From Typhlomys cinereus (Eukaryota > Chordata > Mammalia > Rodentia > Platacanthomyidae), in assembly GCA_023101885.1 (NCBI GenBank), contig JALPQD010000160.1, positions 682,001 through 746,000 of the forward strand: a stretch of 64,000 nt of DNA, given 5' to 3'. Below, in pieces: positions 56,151 through 64,000 of the stretch; the stretch's first letter is position 1, and each line of letters begins with the position of its first letter. The position numbers and the translations under genes were made by a program. The notes beneath the pieces are model-generated. The model was not told where the DNA came from. It saw only the letters and a program-made list of their open reading frames with translations, and did not search any database.

Positions 56151-56751
56151 GGCAAACGTGTCAGGAAACACAGTGGTAGTACCTGCTCAGTGTTCTCTGA
56201 GTTATCATCTCTTTACCAATCAAATCCAGTAGTCTTCAAAACAGAGGAAACCACAACGTGTCTCCTGCCATGTAATACCTCTGAATTAGAGTGAAATCAA
56301 TAGAGCAGGCAGGAACAAAATCAATGCTCTAACTCTCTCAAATGTATTTCAGATTGATGTTAAATCTTTTCAAGGATATGTGGAAGTAAGAGCAAGAAGA
56401 GTGAAAGGCTGAGTATGTCCAGTTGCCACGTGCAGTAGAGAAAACATCCGGCAGGGAAGAGGATGGTCATGAGGAAAAAAAACTGAAGGACCATTTCTAA
56501 TTGTTCTGTAGCACCAGAACTTTCAGTTTCTCAGAACCAGTAACAATTCTTTCAAGAACATAAAAACATATTTATAGTGTTTTCCAGATTAAAAGTACAC
56601 CTGATAACAAACAGCAAATATGCTTATTTATAAACAATCTTCCAAAGCTAATATTCTAATCAATACTGCGCCAACTAAAGTATTTGGGGATCATGAAATG
56701 ATATCTGAAATTCACTTTGAATTATACAAAAATAAGATGGATGGATGTGAT
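56151..56751. other. unique DNA
   Basis: Nothing recognised. The frame 56046-56294 has no known motif. Confidence 0.4.
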
Positions 56752-56771
56752 TTAAAAAGCTAATAAATCGG

Positions 56772-57079
56772 AGCTGGAGAGGTGGCTCAGGGGTTAAGCC
56801 TCCGCCTTGCAGGCGGAAGGTCCTGAGTTCGGATCCCAGATTCCACGTATAGACGCCAGGTGGAAGCGGGGGCGGCCTGCGCTTCTGGTCCTGGTAGGGT
56901 GGAGCCTGTGAATCCCGGGGCAGAAGGAGGTGGAGGCGTCCATGGTGGTTCGCGAATTCGTCCGTGGTTCTACACATACACAGACACACAGACACACAGA
57001 CACACACACACACACAGACGCACACATGCACATGTGCACAGTTGAATAAGTAATAATAATAAAAAAAATTAAAAAAAAA
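56772..57079 (+). mobile_element. young tRNA-headed SINE, (CA)n type
   Basis: Head from 'agctggaga' (one or two G bases shared with the target), B box 'gagttcggatcc', CpG-rich body almost identical to the 11.1- and 57.4-kb copies, CA/CAGA run, 'cagttgaataagtaataat' and an A-rich tail. Perfect 20-bp target duplication 'ttaaaaagctaataaatcgg' at 56752-56771 and 57080-57099. The cleavage context is TT|AAAA. Confidence 0.95.
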
Positions 57080-57099
57080 TTAAAAAGCTAATAAATCGG

Positions 57100-57433
57100 A
57101 AATACAGTAAAATGTGGGTAGTAAGAGCCAAATGATGGTTATATGGTGTTCACTGAATCACCGTGTACCTGGTCTGTGGTTCCTGGGCCACGTGAAACTG
57201 CATGTAGCTGAGGACAGTTATGAATGGGCCCAGAACAGAATTATAAATTTGGTTACAATATAGTTTGTTTTTGCCATTTTTTTCATGGCTCAGTTATGTA
57301 ACTCTCAGTCATGAACTTCACAGGTAAGAAATTCAGGTCACAATGTCTGTGAATATCCTCAGTTTTGTAGAGGTCTGGAATATTTTTCAGAACTCTATGG
57401 GTGATGCATATGATTAATAAAAGTGTTCTATGC
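57100..57433. other. unique DNA
   Basis: Nothing recognised between two young SINEs. Confidence 0.4.
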
Positions 57434-57447
57434 AAAAAGTCATTGTG

Positions 57448-57646
57448 GGGGCTGGAGAGGTGGCTCAGGGGTTAAGCCTCCGCCTTGCAGGCGGAAGGTC
57501 CTGAGTTCGGATCCCAGATCCCACGTATAGACGCCGGGCGGAAGCGGGGGCGGCCTGCGCTTCCGGTCCTGGTAGGGCGGAGCCTGTGAATCCCGGGGCA
57601 GAAGGAGGTGGAGGCGGCCATGGTGGTTCGCGAATTCGTCCGTGGT

Positions 57647-57703
<57 letters not shown>

Positions 57704-57767
57704 GCGCGCGCACATACACACACATATGCACACAGTTGAATAAATAATAATAACAATAAAATTTAAA
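57448..57767 (+). mobile_element. young tRNA-headed SINE, (CA)n type
   Basis: Full length from 'ggggctggagaggtggctca' to the A tail, with the least-mutated body of all copies (CpGs kept throughout, e.g. cgccgggcggaagcgggggc). CA run at 57650-57700. Perfect 14-bp target duplication 'aaaaagtcattgtg' at 57434-57447 and 57768-57781. Confidence 0.96.
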
Positions 57768-57909
57768 AAAAAGTCATTGTGTCTACAGTGTGAATCTTTT
57801 ACTAAATGGAAATAAAAATCAAAACATGACCTCATAAACAGACTCTACTTTGGAGGAGAAAAGGCTTAGGTACATACTTTTAGAATGCCTTAGAATTTAT
57901 TTCTATGTT

Positions 57910-58571
57910 TTTTTTTTGTTTGTTTGTTTGTTTGTTTTTTATTAAAAATTTAATTATACATTTTAAAATTTTTTACCAGTTCCCCCCTCCCCCCTCCCCT
58001 TCTCCCAGTGTCTCCCCCCAATTCCCAGAGAGTCCTTTATTGTGTGCGCCTAACTCTCCACTGGGTCCTCCTCTCCGATGACATAAGGACCCAGTGGCAT
58101 TTCCATAAGCCCTTTCTCTTGTTCCCCTTAAGCATAAGATCACTACTATGGCTGTCAATCCCTTGCCTCCAGGGGTCTCGGTGCCCTTAACAGATGCTAG
58201 ACTTTATGAGGGCAACAGTGCGCTGGACATTGCGCAGGGCATGCAAAGTCCCATTATGATTGCTTTGGCCCCAACTATTGTTGAGAATCTTGCAAATCGT
58301 TGCTCCTCCCATCCTTTTGCTCTTACAATCTTACCGCCCCTCTTCCGCAAATGTCCCTGAGCTCCAGGATGGGGAGAGATTAGGCTGTCCTAGTTCTATG
58401 TGATTGATATAGAGTCTCTGAAGTTCTGGATTGTGGTTTGTTGATTTTCTTTTGCAGTTTTGCTGCTCCTGCAATTCCCTTCACTCCATTCTGCTGGGCA
58501 CTGTATGTCACCCCCTGGCCAGAGACAAAAAGCTGTTAAACTGGAGTCTTGTTGTAATAGCACATTCAAGG
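57910..58571 (-). mobile_element. 5'-truncated L1 insertion, 3'UTR only
   Basis: Starts with a T run (including TTTG repeats), then a polypyrimidine tract (57983-58020), then sequence homologous to the reverse complement of 54620-55290: 'ctgggtcctcctctccgatgac', 'ggctgtcaatcccttgcctcc', 'cctggccagagacaaaaagctg'. Target duplication 'tatttctatgtt' at 57898-57909 and 58572-58583. Only about 660 bp of the element was copied. The ORFs here are artefacts. Confidence 0.93.
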
Positions 58572-58583
58572 TATTTCTATGTT

Positions 58584-58781
58584 ATAGTGATACAACAGTG
58601 GTAATGTCTTCAGTATATATTGTATCTTGAATTTTGAGTTACAGAGTATGACACACTGGATGCTGGCAGTAGCAGTCAGGTTCAGATTCCTGTCTCCCAG
58701 GGTACAGGACAAATAGCCAATATTCTACAGGGCATTCAGTTGTTAAGCTATGACAGGTATTCAACACTACATTTTGTTTGA
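58584..58781. other. unique DNA
   Basis: Nothing recognised. Confidence 0.4.
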
Positions 58782-58870
58782 CTTTAAAAGACAAGACTTT
58801 ATTCCCCAGACTGGCCTTGAACGTGCCCACCTCCTGCTTAGGATTATTGGCAAGTGCCCCTCTACCCAGT
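58782..58870 (-). mobile_element. B1-like SINE fragment
   Basis: 'aaaagacaagactttattccccagactggccttgaacgtgcccacctcctgcttaggatt' is diverged reverse-complement B1. Confidence 0.6.
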
Positions 58871-59189
58871 TTTACTTACTATATTTTAATCTAGCACGAG
58901 ACATACCCCCAGGATAAGTTTAGACCCATCTGCCTATTTCTTGTGTGCTGCTTAAAGGCAGACCTTTCTTAATTGTAGGTATCTGAATTTGGTCATTCTC
59001 CTCTGGGAACCATGAGAAACAGGATGCTGTGGAGCTTCACATATTAAGATGATGCAAATCGATTTCTTCCCACAAAAGGCAGAACTAATTGCAGTCTTAA
59101 TGGATCATCCATAAATAAAACATACATCAGACTCAGATGACAGCTCCTGACTTCAGTTCTGACCCAAGATCTCAGAGAGTACATTCTGA
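58871..59189. other. unique DNA
   Basis: Nothing recognised. Confidence 0.4.
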
Positions 59190-59395
59190 GGATCTGGAAA
59201 TGTAACTCCATTGGTAGAGTGCATGCTTAGCATTTATCAAAACCCTGGGTATGGTCACCAAACTAGGCATAGTGACATACCTGTAAACCCAGCATTTCAG
59301 AGGTGAAGTACTAGGATCAGAAGTTCAAGGTCATTCTCAGCTACATAGTGAGTTCAAGGTCAGCCTGGGCTACCTGAGACTTTTTCTCAAAGGAG
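59190..59395 (+). mobile_element. B4-like SINE (ID head + B1 body)
   Basis: ID head 'gatctggaaatgtaactccattggtagagtgcatgcttagcatttatcaaaaccctgggtatggtcacc' directly followed by B1 'ctaggcatagtgacatacctgtaaacccagcatttcagaggtg ... gttcaaggtcagcctgggctacctgagactttttctcaa'. Confidence 0.8.
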
Positions 59396-59417
59396 AAAAA
59401 GAGATGGAGAAAAAGAC

Positions 59418-59707
59418 TGCAGAGATGAAGAGATGGGTCAGGGGTTAAACAGTGCTTGGTTGCTCAGTGGTTGTGTGTTCCTCAATCATGTGGTCAGGAT
59501 TTCAGACCCTAGCACCCACAGCAAGCCAGGTATCCCCACGAATAAGCCCAGCTCCAAGGCAGGGTGAAGGACAAATGGGTCAAGCTGAGATATGAGCCCC
59601 AGGTTCAGGAAAAACTCTGCCTCAAAAGAGAAGGTGGAGAATGATGGAGGAGGGCAAGATATGCCCACTTTGGTCTCCGTGCGAGAACACTGACATGTCT
59701 GTATACA

Positions 59708-59738
<31 letters not shown>

Positions 59739-59790
59739 CACACATATCCACATGTATGTTCCTGTATGCACAGAAACACACACTAAATAT
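59418..59790 (+). mobile_element. composite rodent SINE
   Basis: Head 'gatgaagagatgggtcaggggttaaacagtgcttggttgctcagtgg', middle 'agccaggtatccccacgaataagcccagc' to 'gagccccaggttcaggaaaaactctgcctcaaaa', then CT and CA runs at 59709-59738. Same composite class as 50740-51112. Confidence 0.65.
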
Positions 59791-61542
59791 TTTTTAAGTG
59801 AAAGTACACTCCAAGTGAGAACTAATCATTTTTTCTGCTTCGACCCTAGAAGAACAAATAGCCAATGAAACTGGCTAACTTGGTGTTTTATGGTGTTTTT
59901 TACTTCTGGGTGTAACTTAATCCCATCTTGGACTTTGCACCCAGACTAACCTAGAGAGCATGTTGTATAGCAAATTGAAATATAGTATCCTGAACTAAGG
60001 CTCAGAATGTTAGCAGTGTGTTAGTCTTAGGAAGTTCCTGAAACTAAGATTGACAGAATGTATGAGGGGAGGGTATGTGTGTATGTGTAGAGTCTCTTTC
60101 CAAGATAAAGAGATCAGTAAATAACTAGTAGAAAGGAGACTCCCTAGCCAACAAGTAGTCTGGAAGAGACTCCTAGCAACCCGCATTTGCAAGGAGTCTG
60201 AGCAGTCTAGAAGTCTCTAGTCCCTAGGAGGAGATTCTCATAGAGGCAAATCATTCATCAGAGAGTTCCAAAGCTTCAGCTGTCATGAGTCTTAACCTAT
60301 ACTGACTGGGCTTTTTGGTAACACAGCTGCCTTTGAATTGTCCTTGCCCCTGTAAGCTACCTACCTTCATCAGTCCTCATGTAAGTAACCCCAACAAACT
60401 CATTAGTTGGTCAAGCTAGACCTCAGTATACTTTGGTCTTTCATCAAATCTCTATCTGGTGTGATATTTCCCCAGGAATGGTGTCATACAACCTGGAGAT
60501 AAGCAAATTATCTTTATTGGTTCCAATCTCTATCCTATTATCACTGCCTTCTAGGACACTATTAAGGGATAAGAGCGCATTCCTTTCTCACCCTGCCTCT
60601 TCAGAAGACAGAGCTTTCAGTGCATACTCCAGAAATTCTCCCACAAATGGGAATGGTCCCAGAACTTCACTAGAGAATCCTTCACTTAAACCCTGTGTGT
60701 ACAATGTGTATAAAACACTGATGACAGGACTTATTCTCTTGAATAGGCTTATAAGTGTCTTGATTGCCTAGCAGTAAGACAAATGGAGCAATAGCCCATC
60801 CTCAGACAGTACTGAATTCTTCCCTTCTTTCCAATTAATACTGAACTTTTAGATAGAGAAGCAAAATAGCCACTGCAGATTTATTCTGCTTTTAAAGAAA
60901 TCAGTATTTCTGTACCTCATGGGTTATTTTAATTAGTTTTTATCATGACCTACCATCTACTGGTGAAAAATTGGTACTTGTTCCTTAGAATGAAACATTT
61001 TGTTAACATCATCCTTCAACCAAGAAGAAGCCATATTTCTTAGTATCCTTTTTATATGGGGCATTCTTTCCAAAGATTTACATGTGATATGACATTATAT
61101 TCTTCAGTTACTGTCGATTTCAGTTACTACTTGACAAATATATCCATGCATCTGTGAGTCAGATTGTACCTGACAACTGAATTGCAGGTAAAATAAAATA
61201 ATATCTCTGAGTTTTAATAGTTAAAAAAAAATTAGAAGTGGCTAAAAGTTGAAGAATAGTTTAAAAAAGAATATCCTTGTAGTATGCTTCACATTTTAAT
61301 TACATTTTAAATAGCTACCTAAGAGATGCAAAGTCATGATCACCCAGGACATTTAAACATTTTTAATGTATCTCTTGATGAAATTTTATTAACTCTGATA
61401 ATTTGAAAATTATGAACTGATATTCACTGAAAGCAAGCAGCAGTGATTTTAAAAAGTCAAAAGAAGGATTTTGGGCACTGAAAAATATTCAAAATAATTG
61501 ATAAAACATTTTTTGAAAGTTGATCATAGAAATCTGTTTTAT
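59791..61542. other. unique DNA, nothing recognised
   Basis: About 1.75 kb without a recognised repeat. The 112-codon frame at 60433-60771 has no known motif. Confidence 0.4.
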
Positions 61543-61557
61543 AGAAACTACATTCTT

Positions 61558-61844
61558 GGGGCTGGAGAGGTGGCTCAGGGTTAAGCCTCTGCCTTGCAGG
61601 CAGAAGGTCCTGAGTTCGGATCCCAGATCCCACATATAGACGCCAGGCGGAAGCGGGGGCGACCTGCGCTTCCGGTCCTGGTAGGGCGGAGCCTGTAAAT
61701 CCCGGGGCAGAAGGAGGTGGAGGCGTCCATGGTGGTTCCCGAATTCGTCCGTGGTTCTACACACACAGACACACGTGCGCGTGCACACACATATACATAC
61801 TCACACACACACAATTGAATAAACAATTAAAAAAATTAAAAAAA
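61558..61844 (+). mobile_element. young tRNA-headed SINE, (CA)n type
   Basis: Full length from 'ggggctggagaggtggctca' with one base missing from the 'gggg' of the A-box region. CpG-rich body, CA-rich run, 'caattgaataaacaatt' and A tail. Perfect 15-bp target duplication 'agaaactacattctt' at 61543-61557 and 61845-61859. Confidence 0.95.
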
Positions 61845-61859
61845 AGAAACTACATTCTT

Positions 61860-62444
61860 ATTAGAATGCTTGCAGTTAAATGCATTATTTCATAGCTGAA
61901 GAGTGTGAGGGGGTTTTGTCCTGCTAATAATAAAAAAAATTTCTAATTTCATAGATGGTGAAACTATCATCAGCACCATCAATTAACTTCAGAAACACAG
62001 AGAAGAAAAGTAGCATTGAAGTACTAAGATTTGAAAGGTACTCAAAACAAAAATTCAAATGCTACTGGATAGAAATTGCTTACATAATGACCACTGGTTA
62101 TGGCTAAGTTGAGGACTGGTTTATTCACAGTACTTATTCTTTAAGTCCAGAGCCTCTATTAAGCCTGTTAAGGGAATTTTGTTTATTAAACAATCCTCAA
62201 CAAAAATAACTCCTCTGGTGGTTTACACTACAGTTCTAAAGATATCCGAGGGAGATAAGATGATTACTGATCATTCACTTGTTTCAACTCTTTTTTACAG
62301 AAGAAAAGAGAGGACTTGTGAGGATCATTTGCATCACATGTACCAAGGATGGTGAAATATTAAAAATGTGAACACCAGTATGCTTCCAATTATTTTCAAC
62401 TAAACTTTTCTTTACAATCATCTCTCTAGATCTTTTTTTAAGTT
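61860..62444. other. unique DNA
   Basis: Nothing recognised. Confidence 0.4.
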
Positions 62445-62645
62445 ATGTGAGACAGGGTATCAGGAAATATTTGTCTGACTTCAAACTCTGTAGCTAAGAT
62501 TAACTTGATTTTCTGATAATCTGGTATCCACTCTGCTTTTTGTTGTTATATGTTTTATATGTTTGTGGTTTATATGTTTATTATGATCAAACTCAGAGTC
62601 ATGTGCATGCTAAGCAAACATTCTACTAACTAAGCCACACCTAGT
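62445..62645 (-). mobile_element. B4-like SINE, antisense
   Basis: 'gtgagacagggtatcaggaaatatttgtctgacttcaaactctgtagc' is diverged reverse B1, and 'gatcaaactcagagtcatgtgcatgctaagcaaacattctactaactaagccac' is a reverse ID head. Confidence 0.7.
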
Positions 62646-63319
62646 CCAGATAATTTGTAAAACATTGTAGACATCATAACCCCAAAATCAGAATAGCCTT
62701 TTTCTACTGATCTTATAGCTTTGGGGAAATTTCCTCCCAGGCTAATTAAATGAATTATTATTAACAGTTTAATAAAAGTTTGTGAAAAAGTTTTCAAAGT
62801 TGAAAGTTTAGAAGGAAACTTTCCTTCTAGGAATCTGTATCTTGAAAGACAATGGGTGAGATAGCTGAGTTTACTTTGCATCCATTCTCAGAGGGATATA
62901 CATTGTGACTACAACTTCAATAATAATCGTAATTTTGTGTCTGATATATTTGTGTATATTTAATAAACTTTAATATATTTTAACTCTCATAGGAAATAAT
63001 TTTATTGAAATAAAATAATTAGATTGATACCTTCTAGCTTAATGTACTACTGAACACACACAAATTCTATAGATTTATCACAAGAATTATTGAACCAATC
63101 CCCACCAAAAAGATGCCTTTCTCCGTTCCAAGGTCAAAGTCTATAACGTGCAATTTGTAGTCCTTTCTTCTCAGTCAGCTAGCCATAAAGATGAGTTTCC
63201 CAATTGTCATTCATATTTGTACTTCCTTGCTTTTGAAGGCCAGAACCTTTGTAACATATCAAACAGTGAAAGTCATGAAGCAGTATAAAGAAGTTCTATG
63301 TATTAGACTGCTTTTGCTC
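62646..63319. other. AT-rich unique DNA
   Basis: Nothing recognised. Confidence 0.4.
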
Positions 63320-63415
63320 TAGGTCCAGAGGTATGTGCCCTTGCCCAAGGGCACACCGTTAGAGAGGCAGCCTAGAAACTAGAACATTCCTGCATCTCTA
63401 TTTCAATGCCAGATT
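63320..63415 (-). mobile_element. possible MIR SINE (antisense)
   Basis: 'cttgcccaagggcacaccgttagagaggcagcctagaaactagaacattcctgcatc' fits antisense MIR ('cttgcccaaggtcacacagctagtaagtggcagagc'). Confidence 0.45.
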
Positions 63416-63598
63416 TTGCCTTTTGAGTTATAATTGTACATATTCAATGTTCAGGAACTTCAGCTCCAGAGATATCATAACTATCAGTCATTTTGGTCCT
63501 AGCCTCAGGTTGAATTTGCACCAAAAGTGCACTGAATTCATCTCAAAAAAGGGGGTACTCTAATAGTGCAAACTCACAGAGTGACCTATAATGCAAGA

Positions 63599-63930
63599 TG
63601 TAGCAGTCTCAGGGACCCACGGAGACCCTTGGGGTCAGAGGTATGCAGGCGCGAAGTCAATGGCACAGACTCCGGAAGTCAGGTGAGTGGCAAAGCAGGA
63701 TGGCAGGCCCGGTTATTGTAAACATTGGGCTGCTTATATACCCCCCCCCTAATATCCGATAAGTCCCAGCGTGAGCTTTTTTGCTGTGTTGTCCTGTCCC
63801 TGTTGGTCCTCTCAGCCAGGCGGTTTGACATCAGCACCAGGCATGGCAGCAGGTTATAGTTTGGGGAAGTTGCATTTACGCATGTGGCCCATACAGACAA
63901 TACAGGTCTGCCTGGTCCGTTCTTCCTACA
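63599..63930 (-). mobile_element. endogenous retrovirus LTR (332 bp)
   Basis: On the minus strand it begins 'tgtaggaag' and ends 'gactgctaca', so the termini are TG...CA with a 5-bp perfect inverted repeat TGTAG/CTACA. A TATA box 'tatataag' lies at 63733-63740 (complement), preceded by a G run, in the position expected of an LTR promoter. The 3' end at 63599 abuts ordinary genomic sequence with no primer-binding site, so this is the 3' LTR of a minus-strand provirus or a solo LTR. The purine-rich sequence just outside the 5' end favours the former. I do not name the family. The 73-codon frame inside is an artefact. Confidence 0.75.
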
Positions 63931-64000
63931 TATCCATCCCTTTTATTTATTTTGACAGCCAGTGGGAGCCAGAGTTCTTTGTTCTGACCTTGTTGACCCC
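63931..64000 (-). mobile_element. likely ERV internal end with polypurine tract
   Basis: On the minus strand the bases just before the LTR read 'aataaataaaagggatgga', which resembles the polypurine tract that primes plus-strand synthesis and always lies directly upstream of a 3' LTR. The rest of the 70 bp would be the end of the internal region. Any coding part lies beyond the window, so this cannot be confirmed here. Confidence 0.5.

Noticed and set aside
57448..57530. tRNA gene at the start of each young SINE
   Set aside because: A and B box motifs are present, but the sequence continues into the SINE body and A tail and is flanked by target duplications. It is a tRNA-derived SINE head.
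63679..63900. 73-codon minus-strand frame near the right end
   Set aside because: Falls wholly within the LTR and spans its TATA region, which does not encode protein.

Overview
This window reads as non-genic DNA from a rodent nuclear genome. The evidence is a dense mix of rodent SINE classes: 7SL-derived B1-like, tRNA-derived ID-like, B3-like, and B4-like (ID head plus B1 body). It also holds L1 retrotransposon pieces, rodent solo LTR-like repeats and older mammalian repeats (MIR, MER5-type hAT, MaLR). A young tRNA-headed SINE with a CpG-rich body and an internal CA run is present in many copies. Neither it nor the L1 matches the mouse or rat forms I know, so a non-murid rodent is likely. 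A dipodoid (jerboa or jumping mouse) is a guess only. I recognise no functional protein-coding gene, tRNA, rRNA or CRISPR array.

Layout. 1-11 kb is old sequence: a B3-like remnant, an ID element whose tail grew into an AAAG microsatellite, a decayed L1 ORF2 fragment, B1/B4 copies and one LTR-like repeat. 11-25 kb holds most of the tRNA-headed SINE family, ancient MER5/MIR copies, an antisense L1 ORF2 fragment, an antisense L1 3'UTR, and an unusual retroposed polyadenylated RNA at 23.5 kb. 25-35 kb is mainly AT-rich unique DNA with LTR-like repeats near 27.5, 29 and 32 kb and SINEs near 31, 33 and 35 kb. 35-51 kb has a SINE with a triplicated target site (35.0-35.4 kb), a 410-bp polypurine expansion inside a B4-like SINE (39.3-39.8 kb), a perfect 321-bp tandem duplication (44.6-45.2 kb) and a 65-bp direct repeat (48.0 and 48.8 kb).

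51.2-55.3 kb is the main element: a 4.1-kb 5'-truncated L1 on the plus strand with target-site duplications. Its ORF2 is broken by only one 17-bp tandem duplication and one TAG codon. 55-62 kb carries three young SINE copies and a second, antisense L1 3'UTR insertion. At the right edge (63599-63930) is a complete 332-bp retroviral-type LTR on the minus strand with a polypurine-tract-like sequence next to it, so an endogenous retrovirus probably continues past the window.

The elements do not form a pathway. They share one mechanism: L1-type target-primed insertion explains the A-rich tails, 5' truncations and 11-20 bp target-site duplications of both the L1s and the SINEs.
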